A stretch of 6,439 nucleotides of DNA. Source: JBMNOU01 sp050943215 (GTDB lineage: Bacteria > Bacillota > Clostridia > Christensenellales > SZUA-584). The stretch is from the NCBI GenBank assembly GCA_050943215.1, contig JBMNOU010000087.1, forward strand, positions 1-6,439, written 5' to 3'. Below, one piece after another: positions 1 to 6,248 of this stretch. Made by a program: the position numbers and the translations under genes. The notes below the pieces were generated by a model that saw only the letters and a list, made by a program, of their open reading frames with translations, had not been told where the DNA came from and ran no database searches. Position 1 is the stretch's first letter. Each line of letters starts with the position of its first letter.

Positions 1-868
1 ACTTTACGATCGATTCCTCCCACAGCGCAACCTCGTACATGTCGCCGCGGCTATTGCCAATATCTCTTGCCCACCTAAATAGCGACGCGTTGCCAAGAAA
101 TCCGTCCGCGATCTTAACCGGCATGATCCGAGGATGTTCATTCGCCATATCCCATAAGTTTTTCTTCTCAATCTTCTTCTTCGTCGTTGCAATTACCGTA
201 ATAATATGCCCATGCGTTACCGGCGTATGTACCAATATGCCCGTACACGGTATATGCGGCATTATTGTCATCAGATCGAGCGCCTGGTGGCTCGGCGCCT
301 TCTCCATCTGCAGCGCATTCGTCAAACCCCTGTGGTAATCACCCGGGTCTGCCACACGGCGGACGATCGTGATCGCTACCTTCTCTACACCGACCGCTCT
401 ATCTAGCATATCCACCACTCGGATAAGTCCCGTCGTGTTGCAGCTTGTCAGCTTTAAATACTGCTGCCCAACGCCTTTTTCATAGTTCGCATATCCATGG
501 AAAAACACGTCTGCCACATCGTTTTTCTCGCCGCCCTGGAAAACGGCCTTTTTATTGTATTTTAAATATATCTCCTTGTTCTTTGCGCCCACACCGCCCG
601 GAGAACTATCGAGCATTATATCCGCTTCCTGAACAAGCTCTTCAAACGTCCCCGATACGGGTATTCCCGCTTCTTCCATAGCGTTGTTGCCCGGCATCGC
701 GTTGAACATCCTATATGGCATTCCCTTATGCTTCAATGCCTGCACCGATAACGTCGGCGTAACGTCCGCAACACCTACCAGCTCCATATCGCCCTGTGCG
801 GCCACGCCGTCAGCCAGCCTCTGTCCGATTACGCCATATCCGGCCACTCCCACCTTTACCTTTGCCAT
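1..868 (-). CDS. gap: Type II (archaeal-type) glyceraldehyde-3-phosphate dehydrogenase, C-terminus cut by window edge
   Basis: Seen: the reading frame runs from ATG at 868 off the left edge without a stop, giving 289 residues. It has a Rossmann motif GYGVIG (10-15), QGGEK (111-115), the active-site motif SCNTTGL with Cys143 (codon 440-442), RRVADP (170-175), PSH (192-194), THGH with His219, and WEESI (283-287). These match, in order, the type II GAPDHs of archaea, whose catalytic Cys is near 140 and His near 219. The family is about 340 residues, so roughly 50 are missing. Known role: phosphorylating oxidation of glyceraldehyde-3-phosphate with NAD(P). The start is backed by GGAGG at 879-883, 10 bases upstream, and the iolO stop lies 23 bases away, so it is probably cotranscribed. 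Inferred: it takes the triose phosphate made from inositol-derived keto-deoxy sugar acids. Asp35 after the second beta strand suggests NAD rather than NADP. Lysine codons favour AAG, unlike iolO. A related aldehyde or phosphorylated substrate is possible. Confidence 0.9.
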   Translation of the reverse strand, partial: MAKVKVGVAGYGVIGQRLADGVAAQGDMELVGVADVTPTLSVQALKHKGMPYRMFNAMPGNNAMEEAGIPVSGTFEELVQEADIMLDSSPGGVGAKNKEIYLKYNKKAVFQGGEKNDVADVFFHGYANYEKGVGQQYLKLTSCNTTGLIRVVDMLDRAVGVEKVAITIVRRVADPGDYHRGLTNALQMEKAPSHQALDLMTIMPHIPCTGILVHTPVTHGHIITVIATTKKKIEKKNLWDMANEHPRIMPVKIADGFLGNASLFRWARDIGNSRGDMYEVALWEESIVK

Positions 869-891
869 ATCTTTTAAACCTCCATTGATTA

Positions 892-1698
892 TCAAATATA
901 CTTGTTAAATGTTTTCTTCGTTGTTATCAGAACATCTTCGGGGGTGGGCAGCGGCAGCACTTCTGCAACCATATACCCGTCATACTCAATTTGCTTCAGC
1001 GCCCTAAACAGGTCAGTATAATCGATATTTCCCATACCGGCTGCCATTCGGTTCGAATCGCATAAATGGACATATTTTAAATCATCTTTTGCCCTGATAA
1101 CGGGATCGTAGAACGATGTGTCCTCGATGTTCATATGATACGTATCGCATAGTATTTTAACGTTATCATAATTCAATTTTTTCACATAATCCCGAATATC
1201 ATCAATTGATTTGCCAAAAGAAATCTCATATCGGTTGATGGGTTCAATCAATACAGTAACGTTGCGTTTACCTGCATACTCAGCAATCTGCGACATGCAG
1301 CTTGTTGTCCTTGCCTCAAGCACTTCTTTTTTATCTTTGTGATTGCCGCGTATACCACCGATGATAACAAACGCATTATGCTCCGCGGCAAAATCGATAT
1401 CTTCAATGATTCTTTTTACCGCTTCCTTCTGAACGCTCGTGTCCGGGTCCGTAAACGTCAGGCCGTCTCTCGTACCGTTTTGTCCGGTCGCAACCGCCGA
1501 CATCGCCACACCAAACTTTTGTATGCATTTTTCCATTTTTTTAACATCGATATCCTTTGGTGTCCTGATTGCAACCTCTATCCCGGAAAAACCATGTTCA
1601 GCCGCTTTTTCAAATGCGATCTCGATATCTCCCATATACGGATACGGTGCGTACTCGGAAAGGTCTGTAAACGGACAATACGCAACTCCCAGTTTCAT
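892..1698 (-). CDS. iolO: 5-dehydro-L-gluconate epimerase IolO (sugar phosphate isomerase/epimerase TIM barrel)
   Basis: Seen: 268 residues from the ATG at 1698. It has the xylose-isomerase-like TIM-barrel layout, with probable metal ligands Glu152 in IEPINRYE, Asp185 and His188 in CDTYHMN, His211 in HLCDSNR, and Glu246 in VAEVLPLP. Other marks are EVAIRTP (41-47) and TGQ (71-73). These stretches agree with my memory of T. maritima IolO (TM0416), which epimerises 5-dehydro-L-gluconate to D-tagaturonate; length also fits (about 270). It is cytosolic and is the fourth step of the IolG-IolM-IolN-IolO route, with all three partners nearby. Start choice: an ATG at 1722 would add eight residues but has no ribosome site in front. 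The ATG at 1698 is preceded by AAAGGCAGGG and begins MKLGVA, like the family. Other sugar epimerases of this fold are the alternative, but the context argues against them. Confidence 0.86.
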   Translation of the reverse strand: MKLGVAYCPFTDLSEYAPYPYMGDIEIAFEKAAEHGFSGIEVAIRTPKDIDVKKMEKCIQKFGVAMSAVATGQNGTRDGLTFTDPDTSVQKEAVKRIIEDIDFAAEHNAFVIIGGIRGNHKDKKEVLEARTTSCMSQIAEYAGKRNVTVLIEPINRYEISFGKSIDDIRDYVKKLNYDNVKILCDTYHMNIEDTSFYDPVIRAKDDLKYVHLCDSNRMAAGMGNIDYTDLFRALKQIEYDGYMVAEVLPLPTPEDVLITTKKTFNKYI

Positions 1699-1713
1699 AA
1701 CATTACCCTGCCT
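1699..1713 (-). promoter_or_regulatory. Ribosome binding site that favours the 1698 start of iolO
   Basis: Reading on the minus strand, AAAGG is followed by CAGGG and then ATG at 1698. CAGGG lies 7 bases from the ATG and AAAGG 12 bases. The alternative ATG at 1722 is preceded only by AT-rich sequence with no purine-rich site. This site is weaker than those of the other genes in the window, so iolO may be translated less, or coupled to upstream translation. Confidence 0.55.
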
Positions 1714-1764
1714 TTCTACCATATTTAAAATAAATCAATTATCATTTTTTATGTATTCGAATTT

Positions 1765-2781
1765 CTATTCAATCTCGCTCAGTTTTACCGATCTGCCTTC
1801 GTCAAGCGATATTTTTGCAGCCATCGCAATGATTACCGACATCAGACCGTCAATTCCACCCACTGTAGGCTTTGTATCGTTTTTGACGGCATCGATAAAT
1901 TCTTTTGACTCGGCGATAAATGCATCGTTATATCTTTCAAGGAAGAACCAAAGTGGCTTTTCCAAAAACACACCATCCGGCGTGCTGATCATTGATGAAT
2001 TCGGGAATGCATTGCCGACTTGAATGCACCCCTTCTCGCAGTGGACCTCGGTCCTTTGGTCATAACCATATCCGGCCTTACGGCTGTTATCAATTACGCC
2101 GATACTTCCGTTTGCAAATTTCAACATCACGATCGCTGTGTCAACATCGTCGATCCCTTTTAACCGTTCATCAATCAATACGTTGCCGTAAGCGGAAACC
2201 TCGGTTACCTCACTACCTGAAAGATATCTGACCATGTCAAAATCATGGATCATCATATCCATAAACAAACCACCCGAAACCTTTGTATATTCAAACGGTG
2301 GCGGCTCGGGGTCTCTTGATGTTACCTTGACTATATGAGGCATGCCAAGCTTGCCGGATGCCACAGTATTACGAACTTTTCTATGGTTATAATCGAACCG
2401 TCTAACAAACCCAACCTGCAGTTTGACACCCGCTTGCTCCACAGCTTCTAACGCCGCGTGTATTTTTTTCAAATCATAGTCGATCGGTTTTTCACAGAAA
2501 ATGTGTTTACCAGCTTGTGATGCCTTTATGATAAACTCTGAATGCGTGTTTGTGGAAGAACAGATAAAAACGGCATCGATGTTCTTATCGTTAATTATTT
2601 TATCAGGATCACTGTAAACTTTTTTTATACCCAGCTCGTTCGCCCATTTTTCCGTCGCCTCATTCATGACAATGTCAGCAACCGCATATACATTGGCATC
2701 TGATATCGTTACCAGATTTTCAATATGTAGCTTACCGATCCTTCCTGTCCCGATTACACCAATATTCACCTTTTTTTCCAT
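1765..2781 (-). CDS. iolG: myo-Inositol 2-dehydrogenase IolG (Gfo/Idh/MocA family)
   Basis: Seen: 338 residues. An N-terminal Rossmann domain carries GTGRIG (11-16) and CSSTNTHSE (74-82). The EKP motif (97-99) gives Lys98, and MDMMIHDFD (174-182) supplies Asp175 and His179, matching the Lys/Asp/His catalytic set of B. subtilis IolG. A C-terminal alpha/beta substrate domain includes SRDPEPPP (155-162) and DNSRKAGYGYDQR (231-243). Length is normal for the family (about 330-350). The sequence resembles my memory of T. maritima TM0414 along its length. Reaction: NAD-dependent oxidation of myo-inositol to scyllo-inosose in the cytosol, feeding IolM, whose gene lies just upstream. Start choice: GGAGG at 2791-2795 is only 3 bases from the ATG at 2787 but 9 from the ATG at 2781, so the latter is preferred. 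It is separated from iolM by an unusual 174-base structured gap. Activity on other inositol isomers is possible. Confidence 0.88.
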   Translation of the reverse strand: MEKKVNIGVIGTGRIGKLHIENLVTISDANVYAVADIVMNEATEKWANELGIKKVYSDPDKIINDKNIDAVFICSSTNTHSEFIIKASQAGKHIFCEKPIDYDLKKIHAALEAVEQAGVKLQVGFVRRFDYNHRKVRNTVASGKLGMPHIVKVTSRDPEPPPFEYTKVSGGLFMDMMIHDFDMVRYLSGSEVTEVSAYGNVLIDERLKGIDDVDTAIVMLKFANGSIGVIDNSRKAGYGYDQRTEVHCEKGCIQVGNAFPNSSMISTPDGVFLEKPLWFFLERYNDAFIAESKEFIDAVKNDTKPTVGGIDGLMSVIIAMAAKISLDEGRSVKLSEIE

Positions 2782-2790
2782 TTTCATTTC

Positions 2791-2795
2791 CCTCC
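2791..2795 (-). promoter_or_regulatory. Ribosome binding site that decides the iolG start
   Basis: GGAGG on the minus strand lies 9 bases from the ATG at 2781, the usual distance, and only 3 bases from the in-frame ATG at 2787. This favours a protein beginning MEKKVNIGVIG, two residues shorter than the longest frame. Confidence 0.75.
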
Positions 2796-2808
2796 ATATA
2801 CACTAAAT

Positions 2809-2823
2809 TTTAAGCAGCTTAAA
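2809..2823. promoter_or_regulatory. 15-bp perfect palindrome, possible operator or small hairpin
   Basis: TTTAAGCAGCTTAAA is a perfect palindrome of two 7-base arms around one centre base. It directly abuts the large inverted repeat at 2824-2862 and ends 13 bases before the iolG ribosome site. The one-base centre makes an RNA hairpin poor but suits binding by a dimeric DNA-binding protein. This role is inferred; no regulator gene is in the window. Confidence 0.45.
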
Positions 2824-2862
2824 TTGTATGCGATACCCGGGGTTCCCTGATATCGCATACAA
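2824..2862 (-). repeat. Large intercistronic inverted repeat (12-bp perfect stem, 15-base loop)
   Basis: The arms TTGTATGCGATA (2824-2835) and TATCGCATACAA (2851-2862) are exact reverse complements. The 15-base loop holds GGG and CCC, which could extend the hairpin after a 3x3 internal bulge. It lies between iolM and iolG. In neither direction is it followed by a run of T, so it does not look like an intrinsic terminator. It could be an mRNA processing or stability element that separates iolM from iolG expression, or a DNA operator. The structure is directly visible; its role is inferred. Confidence 0.8.
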
Positions 2863-2888
2863 AACCTTAAAACTTTTATCCACAATTC

Positions 2889-2930
2889 TATTCCAAAATA
2901 CTACTTCTAAAAATCCTAAATCTTGGAATA
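2889..2930. repeat. Spaced 8-bp inverted repeat in the iolM-iolG gap
   Basis: TATTCCAA (2889-2896) and TTGGAATA (2923-2930) are exact reverse complements separated by 26 AT-rich bases, just after the iolM stop. With such a long spacer and AT-rich arms it may be chance, or a weak stem in the transcript. Confidence 0.35.
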
Positions 2931-2955
2931 TATACGTTTCATCTGCGAATACGAG

Positions 2956-4137
2956 CTATTCCATTGTAACCATGATTTTACCGCTTTCAGCCTTTTTCGT
3001 TTCAAGTATCGCATCAATCGCATGATCGAGATCGTAGCGATTTGAGATCATGTTCCTATAATCAATACGTTTTGAGGCCAGCACATTTATCGCATTTCTG
3101 AAAATGGAATCCCCGGCATGACCGTTGCTGCCGGCAACGCTTCCGCCTTTCCACATGTGCTGAGCAATATTAACGGGTACATTATGATTCTGAGGACTGT
3201 GTGCAATGTTAACGATTCTGCCGCCGCATGCAACGCTCTGATCCATTAGCGGATAAAGCAGATGCGGTTTGCCTGCACACTCAATCTGCAAATCTGCGCC
3301 CCATCCGCCTGTCATATCCATGATCACGTCCCGTGAATTAAGGCCCTGCTTTTGAAGTTCGACCGGGTTATAAACATGGTCCGCCCCAAATTTTTTTGCC
3401 AAAGCAGCGCGCTGCTCACTGATTTCGAAAGCGAATATCTTGGCCATTCCGGCGATCCTCATCAGCGCAATACAGCCAAGACCGATTGGACCTGTACCGT
3501 ATACCGCACCGAATTGCCCGGGTTTAATGCCTCCGGATTTGATAATCGTACCGTTATAGCTTATACCTGTTGGTTCCACCAGCGCACCGATCTCAAACCC
3601 TTCCTTCTCACCATATGCGCCGATGATATCGTTGATGTTCCAGACGTATTTCTCATTTACCTTGATATATTCTGCAATTGCTCCGGGTATCGTCGAACCC
3701 GGCTCCAAAAGATAGTCACATTGGTTAAAATGATATGTCCGACATGCGTCGCATTCTCCGCAATACTGCATCTCTTCAGCCGTGACATTATCGCCGACTT
3801 TAAAATTCCGAACCTCGGACCCAACCTCAACAATCGTACCCGAAAACTCGTGGCCGGGTGTGTTGGGGAATTTCGTCAACCAGGCAAACCCGATATATCC
3901 ATCAGCATCTTTATGGTATGTATGAACATCGGACCCACATATGCCACAAGCCTTCACTTTTATTAACACCTCTTTGGGAGATAATTCCGGAACATCGACT
4001 TGTTTGACTTTGTATTGCGCATCTTTCCAGACCTGCGTTCCATCACGCGCGATGCCTGTACGTTTTTCATACTCATCAAACACGTATCCGGGCTTCGGCG
4101 CTCTGATGGCCGATATGACCAAAGCTTTCATTTTCAT
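2956..4137 (-). CDS. iolM: scyllo-Inosose 3-dehydrogenase IolM (zinc-dependent medium-chain dehydrogenase)
   Basis: Seen: 393 residues from the ATG at 4137. The catalytic-zinc domain has CGICGSD with Cys67, GHE with His96-Glu97, and Glu188 in LVEPT. The structural-zinc cysteines are 126, 129, 132 and 140, with normal spacing. The coenzyme domain has GTGPIG (214-219) and an acidic Glu238 after the next strand, favouring NAD. It is longer than typical members (about 350), with an N-terminal insert containing ARDGTQVW (30-37) that I recall in T. maritima IolM (TM0412, about 395 residues). Reaction: NAD-dependent oxidation of scyllo-inosose to 3-dehydro-scyllo-inosose, the second step of the pathway, feeding IolN. 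The frame opens at GTG 4149, but that codon lies inside the ribosome site; ATG 4137 is 9 bases beyond it. A 62-base gap with a promoter candidate precedes it. Assignment rests on remembered similarity plus context. Confidence 0.85.
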   Translation of the reverse strand: MKMKALVISAIRAPKPGYVFDEYEKRTGIARDGTQVWKDAQYKVKQVDVPELSPKEVLIKVKACGICGSDVHTYHKDADGYIGFAWLTKFPNTPGHEFSGTIVEVGSEVRNFKVGDNVTAEEMQYCGECDACRTYHFNQCDYLLEPGSTIPGAIAEYIKVNEKYVWNINDIIGAYGEKEGFEIGALVEPTGISYNGTIIKSGGIKPGQFGAVYGTGPIGLGCIALMRIAGMAKIFAFEISEQRAALAKKFGADHVYNPVELQKQGLNSRDVIMDMTGGWGADLQIECAGKPHLLYPLMDQSVACGGRIVNIAHSPQNHNVPVNIAQHMWKGGSVAGSNGHAGDSIFRNAINVLASKRIDYRNMISNRYDLDHAIDAILETKKAESGKIMVTME

Positions 4138-4146
4138 GGCTTTTTT

Positions 4147-4152
4147 CACCTC
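4147..4152 (-). promoter_or_regulatory. Ribosome binding site overlapping the false GTG start of iolM
   Basis: GAGGTG on the minus strand is a good ribosome site for the ATG at 4137 (9-base spacing). The frame is also open from the GTG that forms the last three bases of this site, which therefore cannot sensibly be the start. An ATG at 4131, giving MKALVIS, is another option but its spacing is long. Confidence 0.7.
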
Positions 4153-4177
4153 AATATTAATATAACTGACGCGCGGG

Positions 4178-4208
4178 ATTATATCAAATGATTAATCCGC
4201 ACCATCAA
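4178..4208 (-). promoter_or_regulatory. Candidate internal promoter with extended -10 upstream of iolM
   Basis: On the minus strand a perfect extended -10, TGATATAAT, occupies 4178-4186. A -35-like TTGATG lies at 4203-4208, giving a 19-base spacer; that is long, but extended -10 promoters depend less on the -35. It falls in the 62-base gap between the upstream dehydrogenase and iolM, leaving room for a short leader before the ribosome site at 4147-4152. An ATATTAATAT palindrome (4154-4163) lies in that leader. It could let iolM and later genes be made independently of iolN. Confidence 0.45.
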
Positions 4209-4211
4209 AAA

Positions 4212-5267
4212 TTACTTATACGTTAGTATAACTTTCATCGCATTTGCTTTTTCATTCACCGCCACGTCCATTGCTTCCTGGAGCTTTTCAAACGGGAAAA
4301 AGTGTGTGCAAAGCGCTTCAAAATCATACTTCTCATCCATCCTTGACATGAACCGGATCGTTCTTTCAAGAAAATCCTTCGTTCCGCCCGAACCGGTAAT
4401 GTTCAGCGTCTTCCATATCGTCAGGCCTAGCTCTGCTGGAACCTTTCTGCCAATTGAATGCCCAATGAGACGTACTCTTGCGCTATGACCTGCCACGTCA
4501 AAACAGGATGCAATACCTTTGTCGTTGCCCGAAGCTTCGACAACAACCGAGCCACCTCTGCCGTTTGTCAGCTCCATAATCTTTTCCTTCAAATCGCATG
4601 TTGTAGGGTCGATAACAATATCCGCACCGTAGTTAAGAGCAATGTCCCTACGGTTTTTCAATGGATCTATCAGAATGACCCTTGCTCTTGACGTCTTCGC
4701 CGTCATCGCTGCGGACAGGCCAATCGGGCCGCCGCCGATAATTACGACATCGTCTGAAGCATCACAGTAACCGCCATTGCCCCAAATACCATAATAACCA
4801 ACGGAAAAAGTCTCAACCCATGCACCTTTTACATAGCTCCAATCATCGGGTATCTTATGCACATAGTCCCTTTCGAGTATCATATACTCGCCCATCCCAC
4901 CAGGGGAATCCGGCCTGAAACCGAGCTCGCGCATATTAAGGCATGCAGAAGGCATAAGCCCGTCTTTGCAGTTCTGACAGATACCGCATTTCATTACGCA
5001 ATCGCCCGTTACTTTATCCCCCACCTTATATTCGTGGACATCTTTGCCAACTTCAACAATCTGGCCTGCCCATTCGTGGCCCGGTGTATACGGTGCAATA
5101 TCGTACCTTCCTTCTGCAGAAAGGCCCTCATAACACTCTACGTCAGATCCGCATATGCCGCACGCGGCCATCTTGATCAATACCTGATTGGGCTTTAATG
5201 CCGGCAATTCAACTTCTTCAATACGCAGATCAAAAGGTTTGTGTAAAAAAGCAATCTTCGCTTTCAT
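4212..5267 (-). CDS. Zinc-dependent medium-chain alcohol/polyol dehydrogenase, substrate unknown
   Basis: Seen: 351 residues, the normal size for sorbitol or threonine dehydrogenase-like enzymes. Catalytic-zinc residues are Cys39 in CGICGSD, His64-Glu65 in GHEWAG, and Glu152 in VETFSVG. Structural-zinc cysteines are 94, 97, 100 and 109; the last interval is eight residues, one more than the usual seven. The coenzyme domain has GGGPIG (178-183) and Asp201 after the second strand, which favours NAD over NADP. GGAGG at 5277-5281 supports the ATG at 5267, and the iolN stop is 21 bases upstream, so the two genes are probably cotranscribed. It is clearly distinct from IolM, being about 40 residues shorter and lacking the ARDGTQVW insert. 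Inferred roles: oxidising another inositol isomer or its derivative into the pathway, or reducing a keto-acid such as tagaturonate or 5-dehydrogluconate. I cannot choose between these from sequence. Confidence 0.88.
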   Translation of the reverse strand: MKAKIAFLHKPFDLRIEEVELPALKPNQVLIKMAACGICGSDVECYEGLSAEGRYDIAPYTPGHEWAGQIVEVGKDVHEYKVGDKVTGDCVMKCGICQNCKDGLMPSACLNMRELGFRPDSPGGMGEYMILERDYVHKIPDDWSYVKGAWVETFSVGYYGIWGNGGYCDASDDVVIIGGGPIGLSAAMTAKTSRARVILIDPLKNRRDIALNYGADIVIDPTTCDLKEKIMELTNGRGGSVVVEASGNDKGIASCFDVAGHSARVRLIGHSIGRKVPAELGLTIWKTLNITGSGGTKDFLERTIRFMSRMDEKYDFEALCTHFFPFEKLQEAMDVAVNEKANAMKVILTYK

Positions 5268-5288
5268 AGTTTATTTCCTCCATTTTTT

Positions 5289-6248
5289 TTAATAACTTAA
5301 TGTATAAATATGCCGTCCGCCATTGGTGGGGCCTTTAATGACGGCTTCGATGTCTTCTCTTTTGCGCTGCGTGACTTTCTCGATTGGGGGCAGCTCGCCA
5401 GCCGGGTATTTTTCAAGTATATCGTTGACCAGTTTTTCGAGATAGTCCAGCGTACGCTCAACGCCCAGACGCGCTTTTTCGGCATCCGCTAACTTTGCAT
5501 TGCCGATAACGCCTTCGGGCGTACAGATGCATTCCATACCCACAGACCCGTATGCATTGTACCATTTGATCGGCCCGATACCACGTTCGGCCGAATTGTT
5601 GATATGTCCCGGGGGCAGCATTGGTGAAGGTTTTGTTTCCACAGCATACTGCTGCTTGCACAGTTCCGGAAAAAGAGCAAGCGCAAAAGACTGCTCGACC
5701 TCGTCCGCATGGATGAACGGTGTCTCATAAGGCCCGCCGTTATCTTTGGTGTCAAGCTGTTCTTTGGCGCAATTCCAGAAATGAACATATAGTACGATGC
5801 CTGGTACCTGAAATTTCTTGCCGAATTTGTGAATGGCCAGAGGTATTACATAATCCTGTCCATGTCCGTTAACCACGATCATTTTTCTAAATCCGGTGTT
5901 CCAAAACCCGGCAAATACGTAGCAAAGATAATCCGCCAATATTTCCTCTGGGATCATGATCGTACCTGGCATACCAAGATGATGATACGGGTGCGAACCA
6001 TACCAAATGGGCTGGGCTACAGTGCATCCGGTTGCTTGCGCCACCTGCTCGCAAAGCCTGGTATCAAGGTATGTGTCTTCGCCAAAAGGCGCATTTGGCC
6101 CGTGGTTCTCAGTTGAGCCCACTGGAATCAAAATAACGTCATTCTTTTTAAGCCGTTCTGCGACTTCCTGATTTGTCATATTCTGAAAATAGACACCTGT
6201 GTTTTTTTCCATATGCCCGCCTGTTGCCGGCAATTTCCATTTAGACAT
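5289..6248 (-). CDS. iolN: 3-dehydro-scyllo-inosose hydrolase IolN (creatininase family)
   Basis: Seen: 319 residues with the creatininase-family signature PVGSTENHGP (42-51), giving metal-ligand candidates Glu47 and His49. Asp58 in GEDTY, NGHG with His129, and HADEVE (180-185) complete the expected metal site. The length is somewhat above the family's usual 240-270, with a C-terminal tail after about 280 that includes charged KVTQRKRED (291-299). Creatininase-fold enzymes hydrolyse amides or, in this branch, a C-C bond: IolN of T. maritima opens diketo-inositol to 5-dehydro-L-gluconate. The family call is firm. The specific substrate is inferred from iolM, iolG and iolO downstream. It is the first gene of the visible run. 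The start at 6248 is supported by AAAGGAGG (6256-6263) 7 bases upstream; the later in-frame ATG at 6212 has no better site. A creatininase-family amidohydrolase acting on an amino-cyclitol is the alternative. Confidence 0.82.
   Translation of the reverse strand: MSKWKLPATGGHMEKNTGVYFQNMTNQEVAERLKKNDVILIPVGSTENHGPNAPFGEDTYLDTRLCEQVAQATGCTVAQPIWYGSHPYHHLGMPGTIMIPEEILADYLCYVFAGFWNTGFRKMIVVNGHGQDYVIPLAIHKFGKKFQVPGIVLYVHFWNCAKEQLDTKDNGGPYETPFIHADEVEQSFALALFPELCKQQYAVETKPSPMLPPGHINNSAERGIGPIKWYNAYGSVGMECICTPEGVIGNAKLADAEKARLGVERTLDYLEKLVNDILEKYPAGELPPIEKVTQRKREDIEAVIKGPTNGGRHIYTLSY

Noticed and set aside
39..908. Plus-strand open frames opposite the GAPDH gene
   Set aside because: They overlap a minus-strand frame with clear type II GAPDH motifs, have no ribosome site, and encode low-complexity or Cys/Pro-rich sequence with no recognisable family.
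1439..2023. 194-residue plus-strand frame across the iolO-iolG junction
   Set aside because: It is antisense to two well-supported genes and their gap. Its composition looks like the reverse reading of coding DNA, and I see no start context or motif.
2824..2862. The large hairpin as a rho-independent terminator
   Set aside because: The stem is not followed by a T-run on either strand, and it lies within a run of pathway genes rather than at the end.
3352..3966. 204-residue plus-strand frame opposite iolM
   Set aside because: It lies wholly inside iolM, whose zinc and coenzyme motifs are intact on the other strand. No ribosome site or domain is visible.
4307..4320. cre-like catabolite repression site TGCAAAGCGCTTCA
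   Set aside because: It matches only part of the cre consensus (the left outer bases and one right base fail) and lies deep in the 3' part of the dehydrogenase coding sequence, so chance is the simpler explanation.
4212..5267. The first dehydrogenase as a second copy of iolM
   Set aside because: It is about 40 residues shorter, lacks the N-terminal ARDGTQVW insert, and differs in the zinc loop and the regions around it, so it is a different subfamily rather than a duplicate.
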